DNA of 42,837 nucleotides from assembly GCF_001612685.1 (NCBI RefSeq), contig NZ_BDAY01000098.1, positions 1 to 42,837 on the forward strand. Direction: 5' to 3'. The notes under the pieces were generated by a model, which saw nothing but the letters and a program-made list of their open reading frames with translations, searched no databases and was not told the DNA's origin. The stretch comes from Nocardia altamirensis NBRC 108246 (GTDB lineage Bacteria; Actinomycetota; Actinomycetes; Mycobacteriales; Mycobacteriaceae). This document shows, in pieces, positions 1-8,731 of the stretch (positions are counted from its first letter, which is position 1; each line of letters opens with the position of its first letter). The translations under genes were made by a program, and so were the position numbers.

Positions 1-477
1 GGCGGCGGCAGCCTGCTGCCGATCCACGACGCCATCCGCATGGCCGCCCACGCCCGCCACTACCTCGCCCTGTTCGACGACACCGACGGCCGCCCCCTCT
101 ACCTCGGACGCGCCAAACGCATCGCCACCGCCGACCAACGCATCGTCCTACACGCCAAAGACATCGGCTGCACCTACCCCGGCTGCTCCAAACCCGGCTA
201 CCTGTGCCAAACCCACCACCGCACCGACTGGGCCGCTGACGGGTCGACCGACGCCGACCAACTCACCTTCGCCTGCGAACCCCACCACAAACTCGCCACC
301 ACCGGCCGCTGGACCACCACCGCCACCCCCACCCACCACCACACACCCGGCCGCACCCAATGGACCCCACCCATCCACATCGACCCCCAACGCAAACCAA
401 GGATCAACCACTACCACCACCCCAACGAATACCTCACGCCCACAGATAATTCGACTGCCTCTATCGACTCCGGCTGA
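1..477 (+). CDS. 13E12 repeat family (DUF222) HNH endonuclease, C-terminal part
   Basis: The reading frame is open from the first base, so only the C-terminal part (about 158 residues) is in the window. It holds an HNH nuclease domain: a CTYPGCSKPGY zinc-binding segment, then QTHHRTDW, then a closing ACEPHHK. The tail is rich in His, Thr and Pro. This matches the many-copy actinobacterial family usually annotated as DUF222 or 13E12 repeat with an HNH motif; 13E12 members are dispersed in mycobacterial genomes and are often called mobile. The role is unknown beyond predicted DNA cleavage. The start and any DUF222 domain lie outside the window. No ribosome-binding site can be judged. The family call is firm; activity is an inference. 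Confidence 0.85.
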   Translation, partial: GGGSLLPIHDAIRMAAHARHYLALFDDTDGRPLYLGRAKRIATADQRIVLHAKDIGCTYPGCSKPGYLCQTHHRTDWAADGSTDADQLTFACEPHHKLATTGRWTTTATPTHHHTPGRTQWTPPIHIDPQRKPRINHYHHPNEYLTPTDNSTASIDSG

Positions 478-544
478 CAGCGAGCCAACGACTCCGGCCC
501 CGGGTGAGCGGCCCAGGGCCGGCAGGTCTCACTAAGACCCCCGA

Positions 545-570
545 CCGTCGTAATCCATGGATTACGACGG
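545..570. repeat. 26-bp perfect palindrome, with a small hairpin just before it
   Basis: Both strands read the same over these 26 bases: 13-base arms starting CCGTCGTAATCC and meeting at the ATGG centre. A smaller stem (GGTCT, five-base loop, AGACC) sits at 525-539. The gap 478-696 between the HNH gene and the convergent gene ending at 697 holds nothing else. The site could be a bidirectional terminator, although no T-run follows, or a binding site for a dimeric protein. Confidence 0.6.
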
Positions 571-696
571 CTGCTGGTCGTGGACCGACGAATGGACGCC
601 CAGCAGAGATAGCGCCACACATCACGCTAGGGCTTGCAGGTGTCACCAACCCGCTGGACGTCGAGGCAGATTGCGTTGTCCGACTGCGCCGCTCGC

Positions 697-1554
697 TTAC
701 ATCACTCGCCGCGCAGCCGATTCCTGGAGCGCCGAGAGGGCGGCGAGCGTGCGATGGTCAGCCTTGACAATGCCGTCGACCTCACGAACCAACGGGTCGA
801 TACCCTCCCCCGCCCGCCCCAGACCGCCGATAGCGACACCAGCGAGCCGCCGATCGGCGTAGCCGCACACCCCGCGTTCTCCGGCACTGCGTTTGCCTTT
901 CGGCGGCAAGGTGACATACACCGGTTCGGCGGCGGCCAGCATCATGAACCCGTTCGTGGCGAACCCATCCAATTGCCCGAGCGACCATTCCTCGATGACG
1001 CCTGCCTCAGTTCCCTTGTCGCCGAAGCCGGTTTGCTTGTCCGCGTCGTCGGCCGTCGGCGCGCTGGTGCGGTCGGGATTGGACGCCAGACCGCCGAACG
1101 TCTCCTCGGTCAGGATCTTTCGCGCCTGCGAAGCATCGGTGCCACGTGCGATGAAGACATACTGCTCGGATTCCAGCTTGTCGAGGTCGTCGCTGCTCTT
1201 CTTGGATTGATCACGTTGCGCACCAGCAAGTTTCCGTGCCCGTGTCTGATTCTCTTTGCCGTCCATGACCCCGAGGAGGTACGCGCGGTCAGCTTCGCTC
1301 TGCGTCTTCCTAGACTCGGCGAGCTTGTACAGTTTCGCGTAGGCGTAGGCGACGTCGATTTCGGTGTATGTCTCCGACTTGTCGTCGATCGCATTCTTGA
1401 CGATGATGCTGAGGAGTTTGTAGGCGGAGGTAGACGCCTTGGGTTTCGGGGCGACGAACTGGACGACCAGCTCGGTAGCCTTCAAGAAATCTTGCTGCGG
1501 AATACCTCGCGAGGTGGTGATGTCGGTCGAGGTCGGGTCTTTTATGTTCAGCAT
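697..1554 (-). CDS. Hypothetical protein with possible ADP-ribosyltransferase-like (DUF4765-like) C-terminal half
   Basis: Predicted protein of 285 residues. The ATG at 1554 follows GGGAGA at a good distance; the frame stays open further upstream, but that part reads as non-coding and would run under the divergent gene. Residues 1-128 are charged and probably helical (many Lys, Asp and Glu at 95-130). The C-terminal half has FIARGTD at 134-140, then GG at 154-155, SAPT at 164-167 and EEWSLGQLDGFA at 188-199. From memory this spacing resembles DUF4765 proteins, a group with an ADP-ribosyltransferase-like fold. No signal peptide is seen and no partner gene is obvious. The coding call is firm; the domain call is weak. 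Confidence 0.6.
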   Translation of the reverse strand: MLNIKDPTSTDITTSRGIPQQDFLKATELVVQFVAPKPKASTSAYKLLSIIVKNAIDDKSETYTEIDVAYAYAKLYKLAESRKTQSEADRAYLLGVMDGKENQTRARKLAGAQRDQSKKSSDDLDKLESEQYVFIARGTDASQARKILTEETFGGLASNPDRTSAPTADDADKQTGFGDKGTEAGVIEEWSLGQLDGFATNGFMMLAAAEPVYVTLPPKGKRSAGERGVCGYADRRLAGVAIGGLGRAGEGIDPLVREVDGIVKADHRTLAALSALQESAARRVM

Positions 1555-1662
1555 CAGTTTCTCCCAGTACCGGAGGTGGCAAGCACCTTCGATCGATGGT
1601 ATGAGCGACAATCCCACGCGGACAGTGCCTTTCGGCTCTGACTCGAGCGTCAGCTCCAGCGC

Positions 1663-2547
1663 ATGACTGCTGCTGGTGCCGCCGCCGTCTGGGCCGAGCA
1701 GCAGGTCGCCGCGGTCCGTGACGATCCGGCGGCCAGGATTGCCCTGATGCGGCGCTGTTACGACGGCCCGTTCGGCAAGGCACCGCGGCATCTGCCTTTC
1801 CGGCGGGCGGCGCTGTCGTTCATGCGCTGGCAGCATCGGCGAGGTTTGCTGCACCCCATGTCCAGCGACCGTCCGGGGAGTCCGTGGTGGCGGGCTGTGA
1901 ACGAACGCGTCCTCCAGGACGGCTGCGAGGCCGTAGCGCTGAGTGGAGGTCTTCCTGGACCGTCGTCCTCGCCGACCGTCGACCTTTGGCTGTCGTTCGC
2001 CGAGCATCCGACCGCCCGCGCCTGGTATCGGGCGCACAACGGCAGCGTGGTAGCCGCCTATCTCGCGCATCACGATCTCGCGGCGGCGGAGAACGCAGCC
2101 GAGCGCTTCTTCATGAATGTCGTGCTCTGCCGGGTGTTGTACGCGCACGCTCTCGTCGCGAACCCCCGCCTCGCACTGGCTTGGCTCCACCCGATCGCCC
2201 CACCCCTCGGCGACCCGAGACTCGGCATGACCGGGATCTTCCTGCAACTGTCGCGCATACTCCCCGACGAGTACCCACTCCACAACAGTGTCGCGTCCTA
2301 CCTCAGCGCCGAACTCGGATTCGGCAGGTTGCTGGACTATGGGGTGATCACACCGAGGTCGCAGCGACTCTATGAGTGGTCAGCCGACGAGCTCGCGACA
2401 CCAGGCCTGCTGGACTGCATCCGCGACGGAGCCTTGACCTACGCATGGCCATTCGAGGACAGCGCCGTCTGGCAACCACCGAACTCACGCCTCGTCCAGC
2501 TGACCCACCGCGTGCTCCCACCCCCTGAGCAACAACTCGAGAGTTGA
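1663..2547 (+). CDS. Conserved-looking hypothetical protein
   Basis: Predicted protein of 294 residues with no signal peptide or obvious membrane segment. It is rich in Trp, Arg and Leu and looks like a soluble helical protein. Visible blocks are RPGSPWWRAVNERVL near 70-85, PTARAWYRAHN near 115 and LLDYGVITPRSQRLYEWSA near 225. I recall similar unnamed proteins from actinobacteria but cannot assign a function. The ATG at 1663 has no clear ribosome-binding site; an ATG at 1747 preceded by AGGA is a possible alternative. The gene is divergent from the gene ending at 697 (108-bp gap) and stops 5 bp before the end of the convergent secreted-protein gene. Confidence 0.65.
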   Translation: MTAAGAAAVWAEQQVAAVRDDPAARIALMRRCYDGPFGKAPRHLPFRRAALSFMRWQHRRGLLHPMSSDRPGSPWWRAVNERVLQDGCEAVALSGGLPGPSSSPTVDLWLSFAEHPTARAWYRAHNGSVVAAYLAHHDLAAAENAAERFFMNVVLCRVLYAHALVANPRLALAWLHPIAPPLGDPRLGMTGIFLQLSRILPDEYPLHNSVASYLSAELGFGRLLDYGVITPRSQRLYEWSADELATPGLLDCIRDGALTYAWPFEDSAVWQPPNSRLVQLTHRVLPPPEQQLES

Positions 2548-2552
2548 CCGGC

Positions 2553-3029
2553 TCAGGCCACGCACGTAACGTCTGCGGGCCGTGGCGCATCCCAGTCGCT
2601 CGCCGCGATCCAGTCGAATAGCGTCAAGCGACGCTCGATAAATCGCTGCAACCCGTCTTTGCTGCCGCAGTCGGTGTTCAAATTCCCTTGCTTGTAGTAC
2701 TTCGTGATCAGTTCCTTGAGCTTGTCGTTGTATTCATCCTTCCTTTCGCATGTCGCCTGCCTGGTTTGCGTGTCGAACACCGGATTCGCGAAGATTTCGC
2801 GCCGGGTTTCGGTGTGCACCGGCTGATCGAAGATGGCGGGCGACAGTTCCAGCCAGCCCGCGACCTCCGTATACCATCGAGCGTCGTGGTCGATACCGTC
2901 GCAAATCCGCTGCGTCACCTCGGGCGCCACACCGAACAGCGAGCTCTCGGCCGAAGCGGCCGTTCCGGGCAGTATCGCCACGGTGGCAAGCACAGCAGTG
3001 ACCGACCAGGTTATGCGTGAGAATTTCAA
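2553..3029 (-). CDS. Small secreted protein of unknown function
   Basis: Predicted protein of 158 residues. The first 27 residues form a Sec signal peptide: a basic start, a hydrophobic core (VTAVLATVAILPG) and an ASA-E cleavage site. The mature part of about 131 residues is hydrophilic, with four cysteines that could form two disulfides, and a helical Lys/Glu-rich stretch (KDEYNDKLKELI). The start codon is TTG at 3029, chosen because GGAGGG lies eight bases upstream and the signal peptide begins there. No family was recognised. It probably acts outside the cell or in the cell envelope. Confidence 0.75.
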   Translation of the reverse strand: MKFSRITWSVTAVLATVAILPGTAASAESSLFGVAPEVTQRICDGIDHDARWYTEVAGWLELSPAIFDQPVHTETRREIFANPVFDTQTRQATCERKDEYNDKLKELITKYYKQGNLNTDCGSKDGLQRFIERRLTLFDWIAASDWDAPRPADVTCVA

Positions 3030-3165
3030 AGACCGAGCCCTCCATATGGTTGTGAACTATGGCCGCGTACTCATCTGCCTATCCATTAGCCACGCAGTAT
3101 TGCACTCAAACCTGCTCGACCCCGAAATTCCCGCATCGGCCGGTGCGCCGCGCCATGGAACGCAA

Positions 3166-3196
3166 ACATCGCCGCGACACAATGGCGCGGCGATGT
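3166..3196 (-). terminator. Hairpin terminator after the secreted phosphatase/nuclease gene
   Basis: Two 11-base arms (ACATCGCCGCG and CGCGGCGATGT) pair perfectly around a nine-base loop, about 18 bases past the stop of the minus-strand gene ending at 3215. On that strand the stem is followed by a short TTT. Position and stability fit a factor-independent terminator. Confidence 0.65.
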
Positions 3197-3214
3197 CGGT
3201 CTACAGCGAGGTGA

Positions 3215-4285
3215 TCAGTTGATTCGGTAGGTGGCGAGCACCGCCTTGTGATCGGTCACCCATTTCGCGGGCGAGGAAATGAAATTGTCCTTGGTGTCCT
3301 CGTCCTTGCGGGCGTTGCGCACGATCGAGCCGCGCGGACCGACGATGCCGGCGCCGGTCAGGTTCAGCCCGGCGCCGGGGCCGGTGAAGATGTAGTCGAT
3401 GCGGTCGCGCTCGTCGGCCTCCGGCGCCCAGGTGAGCTGGGAGACCGGCGCATCCGGGTTACTGGCCGGCCACGTGAAGCCGGGGTGGGTCACCGGGTTC
3501 GGGTAAGCCGACCGATAGGCGTCGACGAAACCGGCCTGCTGCAGTCGGCGGGTGCTCTCCCACGGCACCACGACACCGTTGTGGTCGAACAGGTTCGCCG
3601 TCGCAGGCACCCAGTCGAACACCGATGGTTCGTTGAAGTCGCCGCCCATGATCACCGAACGCCCCGCCGCCGCTTCGGCTTTCGCGTCGTCGATGAACCG
3701 GCCGATCACATCAGGGCGACTCGATGCCACGTTCACCCGTTGCACCGTCGCTGGATCGGTCACCGGCCCGCCGGGCATCTTGTTCCAGCCGAACTCGGAG
3801 AACTCGCCCGGCGCGGGCACACCGGCGCCGTAGCCGCGCGGCAGGTAGGTCGCGTACCACCGATATTCCAGGTGCGCGGCGTAGGCGGTCACCCGCTTGC
3901 CGTCGATGTTCAACCGCGCCTTGACCATCCACTGCTGATCCGCGCTGTCCTCGACCGGATACGCCGAGAGCAGCCCGGTGTCCCCGGAGGACACCGCGTT
4001 GAACTTGTGCCCCTTCTTCGCCAACGCGTCCGCGATCTTCTTGGTCGCCTGATTCGCCTCGGACAGCAGCACCAGCGACGCCTGCGTGTCGATGATGAGA
4101 TCGGTGACCAGCCCGATCCCGTTGGAAATCTTGCTGGCACCGAGCCAGATGTTGATCGCGAGCACCCGGAGCTCCCCGGCCGCAGGCGCCGCCGCGGCCA
4201 TCGGCACTCCGGCGCTGGCGGCAAGCACACCGCCTGCCGTCCCCAGCACTCTCATCGCATTGCGTCGCGTTATCGAACTCGTCAT
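3215..4285 (-). CDS. Tat-exported endonuclease/exonuclease/phosphatase family protein
   Basis: Predicted protein of 356 residues. It opens with a twin-arginine signal (TRRNAMRVLG, RR at 7-8, then an Ala-rich stretch), so it should be exported folded. The rest is an EEP domain: VLAINIW near the start, GGDFNEPS for metal binding and catalysis, RIDYIF, and TDHKAVLATY with the terminal catalytic His. Such proteins cleave phosphodiesters in DNA, RNA, sphingomyelin or phosphoinositides; the substrate cannot be read from sequence. The ATG at 4285 is chosen for the Tat motif and an upstream GGAG. The gene is divergent from a 5'-nucleotidase lipoprotein with 166 bp between, which suggests a shared role in extracellular phosphate or nucleotide scavenging. 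Confidence 0.88.
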   Translation of the reverse strand: MTSSITRRNAMRVLGTAGGVLAASAGVPMAAAAPAAGELRVLAINIWLGASKISNGIGLVTDLIIDTQASLVLLSEANQATKKIADALAKKGHKFNAVSSGDTGLLSAYPVEDSADQQWMVKARLNIDGKRVTAYAAHLEYRWYATYLPRGYGAGVPAPGEFSEFGWNKMPGGPVTDPATVQRVNVASSRPDVIGRFIDDAKAEAAAGRSVIMGGDFNEPSVFDWVPATANLFDHNGVVVPWESTRRLQQAGFVDAYRSAYPNPVTHPGFTWPASNPDAPVSQLTWAPEADERDRIDYIFTGPGAGLNLTGAGIVGPRGSIVRNARKDEDTKDNFISSPAKWVTDHKAVLATYRIN

Positions 4286-4451
4286 GGTGACATCACTCCG
4301 ATCGTCTGCACAGCGGGACTTGGTCGTTCGCTCAATAGCTAGCCACCCGATCGGAATTCGCGGTGAACTGAACCGGAGCACCGCGCAAACACGCACGCAG
4401 ACAGGCGTGTGCGGTGGCACGGGACGGCCGGGGCGTGGGACAGTCACTGCC

Positions 4452-6155
4452 ATGACAGCGCACCGTCGCATCGCCATGGTTGTTGCCGGAGTCCTCAGCG
4501 TCGCACTGGTCACCGGGTGCGGCGCCACCGACCCGAAGAGCGAGCAGCCGACCACCTCGACCGTGCCTGCGGTGATCCCGCTCATCTCCACCAACGACCT
4601 ACGGGAAGCCAAGCCCGACGAGGTGCACCTGTTCGGGCTCAACGATCTCCACGGCAACCTGCAGCCGCCCGCCGGGGCCACCGGCAAGATCGCGGGCACC
4701 GACGCGGGTGGCGCGGCCTATCTCGCCACGCATCTGGCGCGACTGAAGGCGGCCTACCCGGCGAGCGCGATCGTCATGGCAGGCGATGACATCGGCGCGA
4801 GCCCGCTGATCTCCGGCCTCTTCCACGACGAGCCGACCGTCACGTTCATGAACACCATCGGCGTCGCCGCCTCTTCGGTCGGCAACCACGAATTCGACCG
4901 TGGCGTCCTGGAATTGGCGCGCATGCAGCAGGGCGGGTGCGCAGTGGACGGGTGTTCGCCCGGCGCACCGTTCACCGGCGCGAGGTTTCCGTACCTGGCC
5001 GCGAACGTGACCGACGCCGAAGGCAAGCTGCCGCCCGCGCTGAAGCCGTGGACGATCCTCGAGGTCGGCGGGCACAAGATCGGCGTCGTCGGCACGGTGA
5101 CCCCGGACACCACGAATCTTGTTTTCCCGGAGGGCATTCGCGGCTTCCGCTTCGGCGACGAGGCCGAGGCGATCAACCGATACGTGCCCGAGCTGAAGGC
5201 AGCGGGCGCCGAGACGGTGGTGGCGCTGCTGCACGACGGCGGCAGCCAGCAGACCGCCAAGGACGTTCCGGTCGACTACAACGACTGCGCCGACATCTCC
5301 CCCAATGTCACCGGTCTCGCCACCCGCGTCGACCCAGCGGTCAAGGCGCTCTTCACCGGGCACAGCCACCAGTCCTACGTGTGCACCATCGACGGCAAGG
5401 TGGTCACCCAGGCCGCGTCCTACGGCAGGCTGATCACCGATCTCACGCTGCGGTTCGCCCCGGACGGCGTGCAAGCCTCGGCGGTCAATCGGGTGGTCAC
5501 CAGGGAGGTGACGCCGGACGCGGCCACCACCGCGCTGGTCGATTTCTATGCCGAGCAGGCGCGCCCGCGCACGGCGCGGGTGGTCGGCACGGCCGCCGAG
5601 GTGCTGTCGCAGAGCCCGACTCCGGCGGGTACCTCACCGCTCGGCGAGGTCATCGCCGACGCGATGCTCGCGGCGACGAGCGGACCGGCAGGCGCGGTTG
5701 CGGCCTTCATGAACCCTGGCGGCGTGCGCGCCGATCTCAAGGCGGGGCCGGTCACCTACGGCGACATCTTCACGGTCCAGCCGTTCGGCAATCAGGTGGT
5801 CACGCTGACGCTCACCGGCCAGCAAGTGCTGCGCCTGCTCGAACAGCAATGGACCAACACCAGTAGGCCTGCCGTGCTCTCCCCCGCGGGCATCACCTAC
5901 GCCTACTCCGACTCAGCACCCAAGGGCGCCAAGATAATTGGCGATACCGTCCGGATTGCCGGGCGACCACTCGATCCGGTCGCCACGTACCGCATCAGCA
6001 CCAACAGCTTCCTGGCGGCCGGCGGCGACGGCTTCACCACCTTCACCGAGGGCACCGACAACGTCGCAGGCCCGACCGATCTCGATGCGCTCGAAGCGTT
6101 CTTCCGCGACAAGCCGCCGATCCAACCACCGACCGCGCGAGTCGAAAAGCGTTAA
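4452..6155 (+). CDS. 5'-nucleotidase / UshA-type metallophosphatase lipoprotein
   Basis: Predicted protein of 567 residues, anchored outside the membrane by a lipobox (LVTGC, Cys23). The N-terminal calcineurin-like domain shows the metal-site motifs in order: FGLNDLHGN, AGDDIGAS, VGNHEFD, LLHDGG and GHSHQSYV. The C-terminal half is the 5'-nucleotidase domain that sets substrate choice, with NPGGVRADL and TYGDIFTVQPFGN. Members remove phosphate from nucleotides or split nucleotide diphosphate sugars outside the cell. The ATG at 4452 is set by the signal peptide; the frame is open upstream but non-coding. The family is certain; substrate is inferred. It is divergent from the Tat-exported EEP gene. 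Confidence 0.92.
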   Translation: MTAHRRIAMVVAGVLSVALVTGCGATDPKSEQPTTSTVPAVIPLISTNDLREAKPDEVHLFGLNDLHGNLQPPAGATGKIAGTDAGGAAYLATHLARLKAAYPASAIVMAGDDIGASPLISGLFHDEPTVTFMNTIGVAASSVGNHEFDRGVLELARMQQGGCAVDGCSPGAPFTGARFPYLAANVTDAEGKLPPALKPWTILEVGGHKIGVVGTVTPDTTNLVFPEGIRGFRFGDEAEAINRYVPELKAAGAETVVALLHDGGSQQTAKDVPVDYNDCADISPNVTGLATRVDPAVKALFTGHSHQSYVCTIDGKVVTQAASYGRLITDLTLRFAPDGVQASAVNRVVTREVTPDAATTALVDFYAEQARPRTARVVGTAAEVLSQSPTPAGTSPLGEVIADAMLAATSGPAGAVAAFMNPGGVRADLKAGPVTYGDIFTVQPFGNQVVTLTLTGQQVLRLLEQQWTNTSRPAVLSPAGITYAYSDSAPKGAKIIGDTVRIAGRPLDPVATYRISTNSFLAAGGDGFTTFTEGTDNVAGPTDLDALEAFFRDKPPIQPPTARVEKR

Positions 6156-6175
6156 CTTGCGCTACCCAGCAATTT

Positions 6176-6193
6176 ACTGGACAAGTGACCAGT
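6176..6193. promoter_or_regulatory. Inverted repeat in the 308-bp gap before the acyl-CoA reductase gene
   Basis: The gap 6156-6463 has no gene. It holds ACTGG and CCAGT arms eight bases apart here, and a further GTGACCAGT copy near 6246-6256. The repeated GTGACCAGT may be an operator, but no matching regulator gene lies next to it. The sequence is more AT-rich than the flanking genes, as expected for a promoter region. Confidence 0.35.
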
Positions 6194-6463
6194 ACGAAGT
6201 TAGCTGGAAATTGTTGTAACACTTACCCTTTGACCTGCACCGATAGGTGACCAGTCCCACAGCGTGATCCAGCCCGGAGCGCTTGCCGGGGTTGTCCAGG
6301 ATCAATTACTGTTTCCTATAAGTCAGGACGAAGGGGTTCCTACTTCGGCCCCGACCGCTGTTGCCGCGCGTCGCGGCCGAACCACACCAACCCTCCGCAT
6401 TCACCGTTGCATGCCGGATGACTTGTGCGACAACACGGTTCGAATGAACAGCAGGAGAGGGCG

Positions 6464-8476
6464 ATGGCTACCTACATCGTGACGGGCGGTACCGGATTCT
6501 TGGGGCGGCGGGTCGTTCAGGAGCTCCTGGACAATGATCCCGACGCGGTCATTCATGTGCTGGTGCGCGAGGAATCACTGCAGAAGTTCGCCGACCTCGC
6601 CACCGCATGGCGCGGCGGCGAGCGAGTGTTCTCGCTGGTCGGCGATCTCACCGCCGACGGACTCGGCCTCACCCGCGAGGCGCCGCGCGCCGACCACGTG
6701 ATCCACCTCGGCGCCGTCTACGACATGACCGCCGACGAAGACACCGCGCACGCGGCCAACGTCGCGGGCACCAGGTCGGTGCTCGCCTTGGCCCGCGAGA
6801 TCGACGCTGTGCTGCACCATGTTTCGTCGGTCGCCGTCGCAGGCGACCACAAGGGCAAGTTCTTCGAAGAGGACTTCGACCTCGGCCAGCAGCTGACCTC
6901 GCCGTACCACCGGACCAAGTTCGCGGCCGAAAAGCTCGTGCGCGAATCGCACGGGGTGCGCTGGCGGGTGTACCGGCCCGCGATCGTGGTCGGCGATTCC
7001 CGCACCGGCGAGATGGACAAGATCGACGGCCCGTACTACTTCTTCTCCGCCATCGCCAAGCTCGCCGCGCTGCCGTCCGAGGTGCCGCTGCCGCTGCCCG
7101 ACCTCGGCGCCACCAACATCGTGCCGGTCGACTACGTGGCCGCCGCAATGGCCACCCTGGTGCGCAGGCCCGGCCTGGACGGACGCACCTTCCACCTGGT
7201 CAACCCGGAGCCGCAGCCGTTCCGCGAGGTGTACCGCGCGCTCGCCACGGCCGCGGGCGCACCCACCGGGATCGGCGTCGTGCCGGGCAGCGCCATGGCG
7301 CTGAGCGGACTCGCACAGCTGCCCGGTGTTCCGACCGTGCGCGATTTCCTGTTGGAGCAGTTGGGCATTCCCGCCGCCGTCGCGCCGCACGTGTCGTTCT
7401 CGGCGGAGTTCATCTCCGACTCGACCAGGGCGCAGCTGCGCGGCGCAGGCCTGTCGGTGCCGTCGTTCGACAGCTACGCCGACCAGCTGTGGCAGTACTG
7501 GCGGGCGCACCTCGACACGCATCGCGATCGCCCCGAGCTCCCCCGCGCGGCACTCGACGGCCGGGTCGTGCTGATCACCGGCGCGTCGTCGGGCATCGGT
7601 CTCGCCACAGCGCACGCGGTCGCCCGGCGCGGCGCGGTGGTGCTGATGGTGGCGCGCGGCAAGGACGACCTGGCCGACGCCGCCGACTCGGTGCGTGCGG
7701 AAGGCGGTGTGGCACATGACTATCCTTGCGACATCACCGACGCGGACGCGGTCGAGACGCTGGTGCAGACCATCCTCACCGAGCACGGTCACGTCGACTA
7801 TCTGGTCAACAACGCGGGCCGCTCGATCCGCCGTTCGGTGCTCAACTCCACCGACCGCATGCACGATTTCGAGCGGACGATGGCGGTCAACTACTTCGGC
7901 GCGGTCCGGCTCATCCTCGCGTTGCTGCCGTCGATGCGCGCCAGGCGCTTCGGCCACGTCGTCAACATCTCCTCGATCGCGGTGCAGACCAAGGTGCCCC
8001 GGTTCGCCGCCTACGTCGCGAGCAAGTCGGCGCTGGACAACTTCAGCGAGATCGCCGCAGTCGAAAACCGGGATGCCGGAATCACGTTCACCTCGGTGCG
8101 GATGCCGCTGGTGCGCACCCCGATGATCGCGCCGACCGATCTCTACCGCTCGCTGCCGGTGCCCGATCCGGATCAGGCCGCCGCCATCGTGTTGCGCGCG
8201 CTGGAGGATCGGCCGCACCGCATCGACACCCCCGTCGGCACCTTCGCCCAGGCGGTCGAGCTGCTGATGCCGTCGGTGAAGCGGACGATCCTGCATCAGG
8301 GCTTCCGCCTCTTCGGGGAATCGACTGCGGCACAGGGGAAGAAGAAGAGCGCCGCGCAGGCGGGCGACTCGGGCCGGAATCCGTTGACGGTGCTCGGTCC
8401 GGTGCTCATGCCGTTGATGGCGCTGCCAGGGCCCGCCGCGCGAGTGGCACGGGTGGTCCCCGGCCTGCAGTGGTAA
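6464..8476 (+). CDS. acrA1: Two-domain fatty acyl-CoA reductase (AcrA1-like SDR fusion)
   Basis: Predicted protein of 670 residues made of two short-chain dehydrogenase domains. The first (about 1-330) is an extended, thioester-reductase-like domain with GGTGFLGRRV at the start and a YHRTK active site. The second (from about 363) is a classical SDR with GASSGIG, NNAG and YVASK. This size and order match mycobacterial AcrA1 (Rv3391) and bacterial fatty acyl-CoA reductases such as the Marinobacter enzyme, which reduce long-chain acyl-CoA to aldehyde or alcohol with NADPH for wax ester or envelope lipid synthesis. The ATG at 6464 follows AGGAGAGG. It stands alone in an operon sense. The gene symbol is by analogy. 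Confidence 0.85.
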   Translation: MATYIVTGGTGFLGRRVVQELLDNDPDAVIHVLVREESLQKFADLATAWRGGERVFSLVGDLTADGLGLTREAPRADHVIHLGAVYDMTADEDTAHAANVAGTRSVLALAREIDAVLHHVSSVAVAGDHKGKFFEEDFDLGQQLTSPYHRTKFAAEKLVRESHGVRWRVYRPAIVVGDSRTGEMDKIDGPYYFFSAIAKLAALPSEVPLPLPDLGATNIVPVDYVAAAMATLVRRPGLDGRTFHLVNPEPQPFREVYRALATAAGAPTGIGVVPGSAMALSGLAQLPGVPTVRDFLLEQLGIPAAVAPHVSFSAEFISDSTRAQLRGAGLSVPSFDSYADQLWQYWRAHLDTHRDRPELPRAALDGRVVLITGASSGIGLATAHAVARRGAVVLMVARGKDDLADAADSVRAEGGVAHDYPCDITDADAVETLVQTILTEHGHVDYLVNNAGRSIRRSVLNSTDRMHDFERTMAVNYFGAVRLILALLPSMRARRFGHVVNISSIAVQTKVPRFAAYVASKSALDNFSEIAAVENRDAGITFTSVRMPLVRTPMIAPTDLYRSLPVPDPDQAAAIVLRALEDRPHRIDTPVGTFAQAVELLMPSVKRTILHQGFRLFGESTAAQGKKKSAAQAGDSGRNPLTVLGPVLMPLMALPGPAARVARVVPGLQW

Positions 8477-8494
8477 TCGCGCGATGATCGACGC

Positions 8495-8713
8495 ATGACC
8501 GAGGGCATCGTCAAGTTCTACAAGACCGAAAAGGGTTGGGGTGCGATCGCGTCCACCGAGCTGCCTGCCGGCTGCGACGCGTTCGTCCACTTCAGCGTCA
8601 TCGAGGGCACGGGGTTCCGTGCCCTCGATCCGGGGGAGCGCGTCGACTTCGATTACGAGGCAGCGCAGCAGGACAGCTTTCAGTTCCGCGCCACCAGAGT
8701 GCGCAAATTGTGA
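8495..8713 (+). CDS. Cold-shock domain protein, divergent
   Basis: Predicted protein of 72 residues forming one cold-shock (OB-fold) domain. It begins TEGIVKFYKTEKGWGAI and contains DAFVHFSVI, the RNP-2 region. The RNP-1 site reads KGWGAI instead of the usual KGFGFI, so two of its aromatic positions differ, and the loop before DAFVHF (STELPAGC) is unusual. It should bind single-stranded RNA or DNA, perhaps more weakly than CspA. The gene starts 18 bp after the acyl-CoA reductase and may share its transcript. Confidence 0.85.
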   Translation: MTEGIVKFYKTEKGWGAIASTELPAGCDAFVHFSVIEGTGFRALDPGERVDFDYEAAQQDSFQFRATRVRKL

Positions 8714-8731
8714 GCGAATGAAACGACCGGA

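Noticed and set aside
697..2283. Longer minus-strand frame of 528 residues that includes the 285-residue protein
   Set aside because: The part upstream of 1554 is Arg/Gly-rich, runs antisense to a better gene (1663-2547), and the ATG at 1554 has a good ribosome-binding site.
6575..8590. 671-residue minus-strand frame opposite the acyl-CoA reductase
   Set aside because: Arg/His/Gly-rich shadow of a high-GC gene; the plus strand has clear SDR motifs throughout.
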